A stretch of 64,000 nucleotides of DNA from Pleurodeles waltl (GCF_031143425.1 NC_090440.1:340879844-340943843), one strand, 5' to 3'; positions 33,203 through 45,659 are shown, numbered from the stretch's first letter. Notes: generated from the letters alone by a model not told the origin. A program made the numbers and translations.

Positions 33203-35550
33203 GACTGCATTTGTGAAAGTTGCTAGCTCCAGTATTCAATATGTAGAACTTAACTTTCAAGTAATTAGAAAGGAATATTTGGAACTTTAGACAATACACT
33301 GTCAACAGCCCCAACTACCATAAAAGTGAATTTGACAGAGTTAATCAAGGGTCCTTGTTTATGCACCCTAGAAAATAGCTCCTGGTGTCCACGCAGCAAA
33401 TGTCCTTTTAAGAAAGGTCAGCCAAGCCAGACGGTTCAAAGTCTAACCACCCCCCTTTCTGTTGCCCCAGCTTTTTAATTCTGCTTGTATTTCATCTGCT
33501 TCCCTGAGTAATGCCGAAACCTGGCAAACCTTCATTCAGCACAACCTATTTCTTGGCCTCTAGCGTGTCCCTGTCCCTACAATCCAGATGGCCCATTGAA
33601 TCACGCAGTGTTTCAAATGTGTGTTGTAATCTAGAAGTGAAATATCAACTCCTACCAGAGCCAATCAAGTCAGTCATCCTTCGGCGGTCAATTCATTCAC
33701 TGGCATTAAATGAGGGACATTAACTAATTATTCAATATAACGATATAGAAAGAAAGCAGCAACAACCTACATTTCAATATTTTGTCTCTTTTACACTTAA
33801 ATACGAAGCACTGATTCCATTTGTAATACCCTGCCTACAGTGTAAGTCCCCAGCCAGTTATAGATGCGTTTCATATTTCAGCACAGGCTCGCTCGTGCGT
33901 CAAAGGTAGGCAGACCGTGCTTCACTTGCTCAAACACGCCTCTCAACCAGTATATTAATTTGCCCCATGATACTGTTTTGTGTAATAATACACTGACATA
34001 TATATTAGACATGTACCGTCCATGTGAATGCACTCAAAAATAAATAAATAGTTGTACATCAATTGCACCCATGAAATCAACCATGATTTCACAAATTCAT
34101 CAAACTAGGGCGTCAGCAATTGTGCATTTCCAAGAGTTAATGAAAGAGAGTTGAAATGGAGTGAAAGTACTGCATTATTCAGTCAGTGACCTGTGAATGG
34201 TTTGTACCAATATCCTCGCTGATCTGCTACTTTATTTCTTTGATTAAAAATGTTTTAGTTTACAAATCAGGAAAAAATCTCCGCTGTGACAGAAATAAAC
34301 TCAAGAAGAGCTTTTTATCCACTCACATCACAATTCTATTTAAAATACTACAGTAAGGCATGTCATGCTGGACATTTGATTTGGGAGCATTCCAGACTGT
34401 CAGAAATGTCATACAAATCTAAGAAAACACATTTAACTTGCTCCTGCATCAAAGTTCTTTTGACGTTTCTCATTTACAGTGGCATGGAGAAAATACCTGC
34501 TTTTTGAAAGAAGTCTTATTTCGGTCTCGAACTTGTAACAGTTGCAGAGACCTCTTAAAGGATATTGGATTTTTGAGCTCCCTCGTTTATCCACAGACTT
34601 AGATAAATTGCTTCAACTCATTGTGTAGTCTGAACCTCGAAATCGATATGTTCTTTCATTTTAAAAAGAAGCCAACAAATTAGGCAATCACAACAAAATC
34701 TAAAATATTCTCGGCTGAAAGACAACAATAAAAATATAATTTAATCGTCTCTATTTCAGAGTGGGAAGATAACTCTGAAACGAGACCTGTCATTGCAGGA
34801 GGAGGACACTTCACAGTCTATTGAGAATCCTGCCAGTGTTAGTGAGCTCAGAAACACGGCAGGCGTATTCCTATAAAAACTCCGCTTATATACTGGTTTG
34901 CCAGCCGTCTTGGAGCCATAGTGTATTCAAAGCGCCAATGTCAGGCTGAAACCAAGTTCTTAGAAATACCATCAGCAGCAATGCAGCCTTCACAATGACC
35001 AGAGAATTCAGCATTCAAAGAATGTCATCTCACAGGCTACCAATGAATTGGATGTGGCGTCTGAACCCTCAAACCTTACAGAGTGAAAATGTGTATTGTT
35101 GTTTTTGAGAGCTTTTGTGTCTCCAATAAAGTTATCAAAGAACTACCGCAGGCACTGTAAAAGTCCTGCAAAATGAACACAGAATCAGCATTCCTGTGCT
35201 CCTTGAAATGAAGTTAGACCTTAACGCATTTAATAGACCTATCATCTCAATATTCTAAAGCTCTAATACAAAACTGGAGTTCTGTACTATTAGCTATTTA
35301 TGAATTATTCTATGTAACAGAGCTGGGACTAAACATTCTGCACCATTTCTTCTCTTTCTTTCTGCAGAAATGTGTGCATTTTGTTTAGGTCTCGTGAGAC
35401 AGAAAAACCCAAATACATGTGTTTTTGTAACTTGCTTAGATAAAGCACAAGGGGTTGACTTACTGGGGCACTTATCAATACTTAAAATTGTAAAAGTTGG
35501 AGAGTAGTTAGGGTTGGTGGATTTTAACTAATGAAAGCTTGAAACCGTAT
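33203..35550. other. AT-rich DNA with no recognisable element
   Basis: About 2.35 kb between element A and the MITE that hosts Harbinger copy 3. No long ORF, no terminal repeats, no tandem arrays and no similarity to other parts of the window. It is the best candidate here for single-copy sequence. A TTTCTTTCTGCAG acceptor-like string lies near 35,354-35,366, but no exon can be supported. Confidence 0.5.
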
Positions 35551-36174
35551 TTAGGGCCAAAATTTACAAGGAACTAGGCGGTCATTACAACATTGGCTGT
35601 AAAAGCGGATTACCGCTGTGCAGAGACCGCCAACTCACCGCCGCCGCCTAGGAAATCCGCCACAGCTATTATGACCCACAGCTCGGAATCCGCCAAAATT
35701 CAGACACCCACACTGGTCCGCCACACCAAAGATCAGTGATAAACTGGTGAAAACAAAACCTCCACCGTCATGCCAACAGTAATACACCCACACTATGACG
35801 ACACACGAATCCATGCAGCGGTCTTTCAACCACGGTATTCCATTGGCGGTACACACCGCCGCGCTCAAAATACACACACATTTACAAAACACAGCCACAT
35901 TGGACAATTCGAAACACACACACTTGATACACATACACACACCACTCCCACACACCCATTACAATATAAAACACACACCCACATCACCCACAAAGCCCTA
36001 TGACCACAATTACTGAGAGAAGGCCAGAGAGAGACACCACAAACAACTACCAAGCATCCACAGGCACACAATGCCATCACCCACAGAACTTCCACGCACC
36101 TCACACAACCCACCACTAAATATCACCCCACTTATCAATACACACACCACCCCACACATCACCCACACCACCCC

Positions 36175-37702
36175 ATGGCACGGCAAAGACACCCCACATT
36201 CTCTCAGGAGGAGCTCAGGGTCATGGTGGAGGAAATCATCTGGGTAGAGCCACAGCTATTCGGAGCACAGGTGCAGCACACCTCCATAGCTTGGAAGAAG
36301 GAGCTATGGCACAGAATAGTGGACAGGGTCAACGGAGTGGGACAGCACCCAAGAAATCAGGATGACATCAGGAAAAGGTGGAACGACCTACGGGGGAATG
36401 TGCGTTCTGTTGTCTCAAGACACCACCTTGCGGTTCAGCGGACTGGCGGCGGACCCCCACCTCCTCCCCAACAACTAACAACATGGGAGGAGCAGGTCTT
36501 GGTGATTCTGCATCCTGAGGGCCTTGCAGGAGTAGATGGAGGAAAGGACTCTGGTAAGTCAAATCTTAACTAATACATCCCCCACCCTACCTGCATGCCA
36601 TCACATACCCCAACCCTTACCCTCACCCCCATCACTCCAACTCCTCACAAATGTCCCAACATCACAAACCACCCATCCCAACACCATGCCCTGCATGCAA
36701 CAACAAAGTATGGACAGCCATCACCAAAGTATGGCCGCTGCACATACCCATACACCCCCCTAAACCACCATCACACAAGGTCCCACACAGGAATGCAAGC
36801 ACTGGGGTACACGGTCACCCACCTATTGCACACCATGGCACACACAGATGTAATAAACATCCTTTTATACCCCCTGCAGGACCCCTACCCAACGTCACCG
36901 GACAGGAGGGTCCACACATGTCCACACCACCAACAGAAGAGGCCCTCAGTGATGACAGCAGCTCTGTCCAACTGGATCTAGATGACCAGCCCGGCCCATC
37001 GGGGACCTCGGGACAGTCGGTTCCCCTCACACAGTCACAGGCCACTACAGAGCTTCCCCCCTCTGGAAACACCAGCACAGCACCCACCCAGTGGGCCCAT
37101 ACCTCTGTAACCAGGACGAGTCAATCAGCAGTGTGTCCACCCCTACAGGGAACCCAGGCTAACCCACCACTCCAACAACAACAGGGACCTGGGGCAGTGG
37201 TAATGGGCACACGGTCCAGTGGACGGAGGCCCAGGAACACAGGGGAACTGGGAGGGCTGCTGTGCGACAGGGGGAGGACAGGCCAAGGGAACCCACTCTC
37301 CACGAGGCCCTCTCCAACATCATGGGAGCCTACCACCACTCCCATGAGACGATGGCAACGGTACTGGCCAAGTTTCAGGAGACCCAGCGCCTGCAGGAGG
37401 AACAGTATTTAGGCTTCAGGGAGGAACTCAGAGCCATCAATTCCACCCTGGGCACAATTGTAGGGGTGCTGAAGGAAGTACTCGACACCAGGAGGGACAC
37501 TGTGGCGCAACAAAGGACCCCTGACACCAGCCTGGACGATAAACTGCCCACCACCTCCGCCGACACTAGTGGACAGGAGGCACTGCCACAGGACCACCAC
37601 ACCAGCACCCCACCCCCTTCAGAGGGAGAACCACCCTTCAAGCGGTCCCTGAGATCCAGGACAAAGACAGAGAACGATGCCAAGACCCCCGCCAAGAAAT
37701 GA
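36175..37702 (+). pseudogene. MybB of Harbinger copy 3, single frameshift
   Basis: Exon 1 (36175-36553) starts MARQRHPTFSQEELRV and carries the complete Myb/SANT-like domain with DIRKRWNDLRGNVRS. The GTAAGT donor at 36554 and CTGCAG acceptor ending at 36879 join in the same phase as copy 1. Exon 2 (36880-37702) is open until about 37,190, where a one-base loss relative to copy 1 shifts the frame after the QQQQGPG segment. The normal frame then continues as an ORF from 37262 (RQGEDRPREPTLHEALS) through the coiled coil to a stop at 37700-37702. The damage therefore appears to be one indel. Confidence 0.88.
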
Positions 37703-37888
37703 GACCACCCTGAATGTCATCTGTCTGTCCCACTTTGTCACCCTGTCCATCCTCAAACTGCCCCAGCTCCACTTCCTATGCCCATTTGGGCAATGCACCT
37801 GTGAGACTAATAGAGTGTACTCTGCCATGGACATTCCTCCACCATCACCCCTCACCATTTTACAACCCCAACCAATATTGAGCACTTA

Positions 37889-37894
37889 AATAAA
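37889..37894 (+). terminator. polyadenylation signal for MybB, copy 3
   Basis: AATAAA about 190 bp past the MybB stop, at the same relative place as in copies 1 and 2. Confidence 0.6.
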
Positions 37895-38182
37895 CACCCT
37901 TGAAGCACAAAACAATCTGGAGTCAGTCTGTGATTTTGAAATAGTGTATTAGCAATTACAGTGTCAAAATGCTCTTTCATATGTAATGTCAACATACCTA
38001 TGTCACACAGCTCTAGTCCATTAGGAAAAAAAAGCAGATGTCACACAGTGGGACCCACATCTGTGAAATCGTAAGGGAAAGTGACAACTCAGTGACCAAA
38101 CACTGGGTGAAAACGACAGACAGTAGAGAGGTAGTAGTGTTAAAGTACATGTAGTAGGCAGGTTTGTATTCTTACCTGTGTC

Positions 38183-39244
38183 TCACTGGAAGTATTGCAG
38201 GATCACTGAGTTCCTGCTGTCCATGTCCTCTTCTTCTGCTTCCTCGTCTTCACTGTCCACAGGCTCCACAGCTGCAACAACACCGCCATCTGGACCATCC
38301 TCCTGCAGAAAAGGCACCTGTCTTTGCAAAGATAAGTTGTGAAGCATACAGGAGGCCACGATGATCTGGCACACCTTCTTTGGTGAGTAGAATAGGGATC
38401 CACCTGTCATTTGGAGGCACTTGAACCTGGCCTTCAGGAGGCCGAAGGTCCGCTCTATTATCAGCTGAGTCCACCCATGGGCCTCATTGTAGCGTTCCTC
38501 TGTCCTTGTCCTGGGATTCCTCACTGGGGTCAGTAGCCATGACAGGTTGGGGTAACCAGAGTCACTTGCAAATGTCGAGGGACAACTGTTAGACATGCAC
38601 TAAGCTGTAGGGATATCCCCAGACCCAGACAACCATTCCCACAGACTTGCTTTCCAGGTGCTCACCTAATAGCCACACACGGTGCCTCTGGAGTTGACCC
38701 ATCACATAAGGGATGCTGCTATTCCGCAGGATGTAAGCGTCATGCACTGAGCCAGGGAACTTGCCATTAACATGGGAGATGTACTGGTCTGCCAAACACA
38801 CCATCTGCACATTCATGGAATGATAACTCTTCCGGTTTCTGTATACCTGTTCACTCCTGCGGGGGGGTACCAAAGCCACATGTGTCCCATCAATGGCACC
38901 TATGATGTTGGGGATATGTCCCAGGGCCTAGAAGTCTCCTTTCAGTGTAGGCAAATCCTCACCTGAAGAAAAACGATGTAGCTCTGCATGTGTTTCAGCA
39001 GGGCAGACAACACTCTGGATGACACGTTGGAAAACATAGGCTGGGGCATCCCTGATGCTATGGCCACTGTTGTTTGAAATGACCCACTTGCAAGGAAATG
39101 GAGCACTGACAGCACCTGCACTTGAGGGGGGATTCCTGTGGGATGGCTGATAGCTGACATCAGGTCTGGATCCAGCTGGGCACACAGTTCCAGGATTGTG
39201 GCACGGTCAAGCCTATAGGAGATGATCACATGTCTTTCCTACAT
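38183..39244 (-). pseudogene. HARBI1-like transposase, copy 3, with intron and several lesions
   Basis: The homologous start codon (39244-39242) is followed at once by TAG. An open stretch from 39229 covers the helix-turn-helix part. A one-base deletion near 38,960 shifts the frame, and TAG at 38930-38928 replaces Tyr in the normal frame. Exon 1 resumes through the SEQVYRNRKSYHS segment to VWLLG. The intron (about 38,680-38,563) keeps the GTGAGC donor, but its acceptor reads TTTGCAA instead of CAG. Exon 2 (to 38183) is open from DSGYPNLSW to the acidic tail, with IIERTFG keeping the Glu. Confidence 0.92.
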
Positions 39245-39765
39245 TGTCGACAGGTACACCAGCGGTCTGTACACCGTAGGATGCCGCCATCTCCTCACAT
39301 GTCCCAGCACACGGTGCCTATGAAGGACAACAGTGAGCACAGAGTCAACCAACTCAGAGGTATGTACCCACAGCTTACACAGAACATGAATCATAATCCA
39401 ATATTTGGCCTGTATGAGTGTTGAGGCAAGGCCTAGGTATGTGTGACACAGTTAAAAATTAAGCCATGTGGGCCCCTGAAATGTCAGCTGCCTGACCTGT
39501 AAAGTGGAACAATGGGATGTGAGGTAACTGCACTGGCGTACACCGTCGCGGTAGGCGGTCGAAGACCGCGGCGCAATGCTGCATTGGTTAACATTGGACC
39601 CTATGGGTCCCAGGAACCAATGACGATGTACGCCGGTGGTGACGGTATGCACTGCTGCGGATGTGACCGCCATTTTCTATCTGTTCAATCACCCGATACC
39701 TGATCTTTGACAGGAGAGGACCTACACCGGACAAGTGCTGCTGTGACCTCGGTCTGGAAGAGACA
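39245..39765. promoter_or_regulatory. divergent promoter interval, Harbinger copy 3
   Basis: About 520 bp between the transposase and MybA starts, homologous to 2753-3243 and 28856-29375. Presumed bidirectional promoter, inferred from layout. Confidence 0.45.
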
Positions 39766-42229
39766 ATGGCTCGTGCGTCTGGGGAAAGAGCCCCTGCCTT
39801 TACATTGGAGGAGTTGGAGAAACTCATGGATGGGATCCTCCCCCAGTACACGCTACTCTACGGTCCTCTAGACAAACAGGTCAATACACTGGGAGCATGC
39901 TGTATGGGCTATGCCTGTGTGGAGTGTGGTGGATGAAAGATGGGTGGGGGGAGATTGAGGCGTGCATGAAACGACGGTGAGTGCATGTGCATCATGGCAA
40001 GGGTAGGGATGGGGGCCAATGACTGTGACGGTGCATTTGGTAATAACTTTTCTTTTCACCCTGTACAATTCATGTAGGTCAGCGCCCACCAGAAAAAAGA
40101 TATTTGGCGTGCCATCGCCAAGGACGTCCGGACCCTGGGGGTCTACCACAGACGGAGCACCCACTGCCGTAAGAGATAGGAGGACATTCACCGCTGGAGC
40201 AAGAATACGGCGGAGGCCCAGCTGGGGATGGCCTCCCAATGTGGGGGGGGGGGGCCTGTCGCACCATGAACCCCCTGATGTTCAGGATCTTGGCGGTGGC
40301 GTACCCGGAGTTGGATGGGCGCTTGAGGGCATCACAGCAGCCACAAGGGGGTGAGTACACTCTCATTCTGCTGATTTTGCATGCAGTGGAGGTGTCTGGG
40401 TGGGGGAGGTGGGCTTTGGGTTTCCCTAGGCCAGGGCGAGTGTGCTAGTTAGGTACCCTTGTTCAGGCAGATCCTGTGGCACCCCAAACCCACCTGTGTA
40501 GAGTGCCAAGTACACCTAGTCAGGCTCCTGTGTCATCCATGTGTGCAGATGCCGTCCATAGCCTTGTAGGCCATGTCCCAGGGATTGAACAGTGGAGGCC
40601 AAGTCTGCAGAGTAGTCCAGGGGGCTTCTGTGTCTGTCGTGTCCGCCAACGGTAGCGGTAATGCATGCACTAAACATGTCTTTCTTCTGTCGTCCCCTCC
40701 CCCTTTTTGTGGTCTCCCTGTTCTTGTGTGCATTGGCATCATCAGGCGGAGGAGCAGTGGCACCGGAGCAGGAGGGAGCTGCATCCCACATAGCCCTGGA
40801 GGGCGACACTACGCACTCGGAGATCACCAGTGGGATGGAGGGCGAGGGGAGCTCCACGGTGGGGACAGGAGCTGACACCAGTGACACGGACTCGTCCTCT
40901 GATGGGAGCTCCCTTGTGGTGGCGGCAACATCTGTGCCCCCTGCATCTACAGGTACAGCCGCCAGCCCCCCCCCTACCAGCACCACCCTCCCAGCAGCCC
41001 CTCAGCCTTTGCCCCGTACCCCGCTCACCCAGGAGGGAGGGCATCACCTTCGCCCCAGGCACCTCAGCCCCTGCCCCAGTCACCCCTGCTGCCCTCAGTG
41101 AGGAGGCCATTGACCTCCTCAGGTCCCTCACTGTTGGGCAGTCTACCATTTTGAATGCCATCCAGGGTGTAGAAAGACAGTTGCAACAAACAAGTGCAGT
41201 TCTGGAGGGCATTCATTCTGGTTAGGCGGCCCTTCAGCGAGCTTTTCAGACTCTAGCCTCAGCACTGATGGCAGACATTGTCCCTGTCTATAGCCTCCCC
41301 CCTTCAACTTCCTCCACCCAGACCCAATCCCCTCTACCTCAGCCTATCCCAAGCACCTTCAGACCAGCATGCACACACGTCAACACACAAGGGAAGCTCT
41401 GGCAAACATAACCACCACACATCCCACAGGCACTCACACATGCAGACACACCAACATCCACTGCCTCTACTGTGTCCCCCTCCTCCTCGTCTCCCTCCTC
41501 CCTCCCTCCCTCCCTCCCTGTCTCGTCTACACTCGCACCGGCATGCACTACATCTACAGCCACTATTTCCATCACCAGCACACCCACCACCACACCCCTC
41601 TCACATGCAGTCACCACCCCCACTGCCATTCACACGTCCCCTGTGTCCTCTCCCAGTGTGTCTGTGACACCCCCTCTCAAGATACACAAATGCAGGCACA
41701 CACCCACCCAACAGCCATCCACCCCACAACAGCCTCCAGCGCATGCACCTTCACCTAAAGTCACCAAACGAACACCTCCTACAACCACAACCTCTTCCTC
41801 CACTCCCAAACCCCCTCCAGCTACCTGTCCCAGTGTTCCCCAAAAACGTTTCCTGTCTAACCTTGACCTTTTTCCCTCACCTCCCCCCACCCCGTCCGTC
41901 TCCTAGGGCCCGACTCTCCAGGTCCCAACCTAGCACCTCAGCCACAACATCTCCGGGACCAGTGGTGCCTGTAGTCACTGGAATCTGGAGTGCACCGGCC
42001 ACCAGGGCAGCCAGTGTGGCACGGAGCCACAGCACGAACAGTCCCCCATCTGTCAAGCATTAAAAGTTGGCCAGTGCCTGGCAGGAGAGGGGGAAGACTC
42101 CAGCCGTCAAAGCCGCTCCCAGGGGTACAGGTGGGAGTGTGGATTCAGCTGCAACACCTTCCAAGGTGGGGATGGGCCATGAGAAAGTCAGCAAGGCTGG
42201 GAAGAGCAGCACGGCGGAGAAGACCACTA

Positions 42230-42930
42230 TCATCCCGCTGCCCAGGAGGCGACCGCCACCAGCCCAGCTGCCCAGGGGGCTACCGCCATCATCCCCGTTG
42301 CCAAGGAGGCGACCGCCAGCACCAGCCCTGCTGCCCAGGAGGCGACTGCCACCAGCCCTTCTGCCCAGGAGGCCACCGCTATCATCCCCGCTGCCCTGGA
42401 GGCCACCACAAGCACCAGTCCTGCTGCCCTGGAGGCCACCACAAGCACCAGTCCTGCTGCCCAGGAGGCGACTGCAACCAGCCCTGCTGCCCAGGAGGCC
42501 ACCACCACCAGCCCTGCTGCCCAGGAGGCCACCGCCCTCATCCCCGCTGCCCAGGAGGCCACCGCCAGCACCAGCCCTGCAGCCCAGGAGGCCACTGCCA
42601 CCAGCCCTGCTGCCCAGGAAGCCAACCCCACCAGCCCTGCTGCCTAGGAGGCCAACGCCACCGGCACAGCTGCCCAGGAGGCCAACGCCACCGACACAGC
42701 TGACCAGGAGGCGACCGCCAACAGCCCTGCTGCCAGGAGGCCAACGCCACTGGCACAGCTGACCAGGAGGCGACCGCCACCAGCCCTGCTGCCCAGGAGT
42801 CCACCGCCACCAGCCCTGCTGCCCAGGAGGCCAACGCCACCGGCACAGCTGCCCAGGAGGCCAACACCTCCAGCCCTGCTGCCCACGAGGCCAACGCCAC
42901 CGGCACAGCGGCCCAGGAGGCCTTCGCCAG
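42230..42930 (+). repeat. coding repeat array (AQEATATSPA type) in MybA, copy 3
   Basis: More than twenty imperfect units of about 30-36 bp built on GCTGCCCAGGAGGCCACCGCC. In the MybA frame they read as AAQEATATSP. The array has variable unit lengths and one in-frame TAG near 42,645. Long ORFs on both strands through it are repeat artefacts. Confidence 0.9.
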
Positions 42931-43029
42931 CACCAGCCCCACTGGGCCATGAAGGACCACCAGACCCGCTGGGCCAGACAAGACCTCCAGCACCAGCCCC
43001 GCTGGGCCAGACAGGACCGCCAGCAGCTG

Positions 43030-43215
43030 AGTCACTGCAAAGGACCCCGCCGCAACAAGCACCGCTAAACAGGGCACCGCCGCCACAAGCACCGCTGAAC
43101 AGGGCACCGCCACCACAAGCACTGCTGAACAGGGAACTGCCGCCACTAGCACTGATGAACAGGGCACCGCTGCCACTAGCATCGCTGAACAGGGCACCGC
43201 CGCCACTAGCACCGC
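43030..43215 (+). repeat. coding repeat array (TAEQGTA type) in MybA, copy 3
   Basis: Five to six units of about 33 bp containing GCTGAACAGGGCACCGCC. They are homologous to the 33-bp array of copy 2 (TAEQDTA). Confidence 0.85.
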
Positions 43216-43254
43216 TGGCCCATGGGCGCCAAGGGCACTGACGCTACTGAGTCC

Positions 43255-43550
43255 GTCACGAGCAAGATGAAGCACTCTGGGCACCAAGCCCCCTCCAGAA
43301 CCAGTGGAGATTCACATCCACTACCTCAGTCCTTGGCAGGATGAAGCACTCTAGACACAAAGCCCCCTCCAGAACCAGTGGAGTATCACATCCACTACCT
43401 CTGTCCTTGGCAGGATGAAGCACTCTGGGCACAAAGCCCCCTCCAAAACCAGTGGAGATTCACATCCACTACTGCAGTCCTTGGCAGGATGAAGCACTCT
43501 GGGCACAAAGCCCCCTCCAGAACCAGTGGAGAAAGGCATCCACTTGAGAG
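43255..43550. repeat. about 74-bp tandem repeats, Harbinger copy 3
   Basis: About four units with CCTTGGCAGGATGAAGCACT. Starts at 43331, 43404 and 43479 give periods of 73-75 bp. They also occur in copy 2 at 25926-26115. Confidence 0.9.
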
Positions 43551-44165
43551 ACTGTGGCTTTGCACTCCCCAGGATGGAACAGTGGGCAAACCACCCACTT
43601 GTTAGACTTGGAAGACTGTGGCTTTGCACTCCCCAGGATAAAGCAGTGGGCAAACCACCCACTTGTTAGACTTGAGAGACTGTGGCTTTGCACTCCCCAG
43701 GATGGAACAGTGGGCAAACCACCCACTGGAGAGACTTGAGAGACTGTGGCTTTGCACTCCCCAGGATGGAACAGTGGGCAAACCACCCACCGTAGAGACT
43801 GGAGAGACTGTGGCTTTGCACTACCCAGGATGGAACAGTGGGCAAACCACCCACTGTAGAGACTTGAGAAACTGTGGCTTTGCACTCCTCAAGATGTAGC
43901 AGTGGGCAAACCACCCACTTGTTAGACTTGAGAGACTGTGGCTTTGCACTCCCCAGGATGGAACAGTGGGCAACCCACCCACTGTAGAGACTTGAGAGAC
44001 TGTAGCTTTGCACTCCCCAGGATGGAACAGTGGGCCACCCACCCACTGTAGAGACTTGAGAGACTGTGGCTTTGCACTCCCCAGGATGGTACAGTGAGCA
44101 AACCACCCACTGTAGAGACTTGAGAGACTGTGGCTTTGCACTCCCCATGATGGAACAGTGGGCAT
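43550..44165. repeat. 64-bp minisatellite, Harbinger copy 3
   Basis: About ten units. TGTGGCTTTGCACTCC recurs at 43681, 43745 and 43809, exactly 64 bp apart. Same sequence family as 25510-25925 in copy 2, expanded here. Confidence 0.95.
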
Positions 44166-44394
44166 GTGGCCCCCTCGTGGATTTGGCGTTGTGCATTCAA
44201 CCGGCTGAGGTGCCCCCCCCTTTCCCTTCCCCCTGAGGTGCCTGTTTTATTGCTATCTGATGCCCCTGCAGTGTTCTCTCCGTCATGGTCGAGGATTGAG
44301 TGTGGGCCTCGCCCATAACATGTGTGCCCAGTGTTCCACGGACTTCAATGGAGCACTACCTGGACTACTATTCTTGGTGTATATTTTGTTTATA

Positions 44395-44446
<52 letters not shown>
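44395..44446. repeat. (TA)n microsatellite
   Basis: About 25 uninterrupted TA units between MybA and the TIR. Copy 2 has a shorter, interrupted AT-rich stretch at the equivalent place (25240-25290). Confidence 0.95.
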
Positions 44447-44449
<3 letters not shown>

Positions 44450-45198
44450 CGTCCTGGATTTTAATATATTACAATGGTTACACTCATTTCCTTTTGTCTT
44501 TGCATTCTTCCGGGGGGTTTGAGGGGTGTAACTGTAATGTATCAATATGTATTAATGTGTGTGTTGTCGTGGGTGAGGGTGGGGGTGTTGCGTATTGCGT
44601 GTGTGTGTCCCTGTTCTTTCCCTCCCCCCTCCCCTGTGTCTTAGGTGCAGTACTCACCATGGTCTTCGCCGCCTGCGTTCGTGCTCCTGGTAGAGAAGCA
44701 AGAAGATAAGGGCTGGCAGGATCTGGATCTCGGGGTCCATAGCGTCCTGATTCCTCATGGGGTGTGTAGAGGTCAGCGTTTTCCCTTCAAAGTCCTGTTT
44801 CCGCCGTGTTTTTTGTTTGTTTGTCGGATTGGTAGGTTGTGATACTGTGGGCGGTACATTGTCTTCCGCCTGTCTGTTGGGGATGACCGCCAAGCTGTTT
44901 GTTTGTACCCCCGTGGCGGTCGGAGTGTTAAAGTGGCTGTCTTTGTTGACGGTTTCTGCCACGGTCGTGATTCCATTTTTTTTCCACCGGCCTGTTGGCG
45001 GTCTTACCGCCGCTTTAACACCGACCGCCAGGATTGTAATGACCACCCTAGTGCACCGCAGCATCACTTTTTGCAATGCTCAAGTAGCGCTAACCACTTC
45101 GCCATATTTACAAGGAGGTATAACACCACTTTTTGCTGTTTTATGCCTCCCTGTAAATATGAACCCCTCTGAAGCAGTTTTTTGTGTCAGAGGGGCAT

Positions 45199-45388
45199 GC
45201 AATGGGTGTGGCAGTGGTTGTTCCACCGCCACACCCATTGCTTTTGATGCTGCCCAAGATTGTAAATCTGAGACAGCGGCAAAATCTTATGCCACCACAG
45301 TGGTGGTGTTAGCATGGCACAACGAGGAGGAAAGTATTCCTCCTCGTTTTTTGCTTTTTCCATGTGTGCTGCAGAATGCAGCACACAT
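45199..45388. other. three consecutive hairpins
   Basis: 45199-45241 pairs GCAATGGGTGTGGC with its complement around a short loop. 45321-45332 pairs perfectly with 45337-45348 (12 bp, loop AGTA). 45362-45373 pairs perfectly with 45377-45388 (12 bp, loop GAA). All three lie inside the MITE-like element that hosts Harbinger copy 3. Confidence 0.85.
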
Positions 45389-45659
45389 AGAAGAAGCAAA
45401 ATGCCATGGATGATTGTTTATATGCAGAAAGGGACACCTTCTTGCACATAAACAATCACACCCCTCAATGCAGACAGACTTGCACTATGGTGCCTGTTTT
45501 GGCGCAGGCTGCTTAATTTAGTGCTGACTCGAGGGGAAAGCAAGGGTGCGCCGTACTCTTGTAAATATGGTGCATCCCTGCATTTCAAAATTGGCAAGGT
45601 GCTGCTAATTTTGGGGCAGCACTGTGCTGACCAGTTTCTTGTAAATTTCTCTTTCAATG

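Larger units (their letters stand above)
39766..43260 (+). pseudogene. MybA of Harbinger copy 3, splice-site and frame defects
   Basis: Exon 1 (39766-39879) starts MARASGERAPAF; its donor is GTCAAT rather than GTGAGT. Exon 2 (40078-40350) has TAG for the conserved Trp in KRWEDI and a 12-base G run (40243-40254) that shifts the frame. Exon 3 should start at 40737, but the acceptor is GG rather than AG. Exon 3 is readable in pieces: ASSGGGAVAPEQ, the coiled coil (LSEEAIDLLRSLTVGQST near 41,095) and a Ser/Thr/Pro middle. A long AQEATA-type repeat array follows at 42,230-42,930 and a TAEQGTA array at 43,030-43,215. A TCCC run lies near 41,495-41,520. Confidence 0.82.
35577..45047 (-). mobile_element. 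PIF/Harbinger DNA transposon, copy 3 (9,471 bp, inverted)
   Basis: Complete copy with ends GGCGGTCATTACAAC (35577) and TTGTAATGACCACC type (ending 45047), flanked by CTA at 35574-35576 and 45048-45050. Orientation is opposite to copies 1 and 2: MybB plus (36175), transposase minus (39244-38183), MybA plus (39766). It is longer than copy 2 mainly because of larger repeat arrays in and behind MybA. All three genes are damaged. Confidence 0.95.
35554..45655. mobile_element. hairpin-rich MITE-like element split by Harbinger copy 3
   Basis: The left piece (35554-35576) starts GGGCCAAAATTTACAAGGAA. The right piece (45048-45655) ends near TTTCTTGTAAATTTCTC, whose reverse complement resembles the left piece. 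Removing the Harbinger and one CTA gives a continuous sequence of about 630 bp. TTA precedes the left end; the right target copy is not clear. It contains three near-perfect hairpins. No coding region is visible. Confidence 0.55.

Noticed and set aside
35340..35420. Exon after a TTTCTTTCTGCAG acceptor-like string
   Set aside because: No open frame of useful length, no donor partner and no homology.
42060..42950. 296-codon minus-strand ORF and overlapping 249- and 237-codon ORFs
   Set aside because: They run through the AQEATA repeat array of MybA in wrong frames and consist only of repeat-derived Gly/Trp/Pro/Arg strings.
43550..44196. ORFs of 90-176 codons on both strands in the minisatellite
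   Set aside because: The 64-bp unit is not a multiple of three, so each ORF cycles through frames of the same repeat. No protein family is visible.
44395..44446. AT-rich tract as a replication origin or promoter
   Set aside because: A plain (TA)n microsatellite, shorter and interrupted in copy 2.
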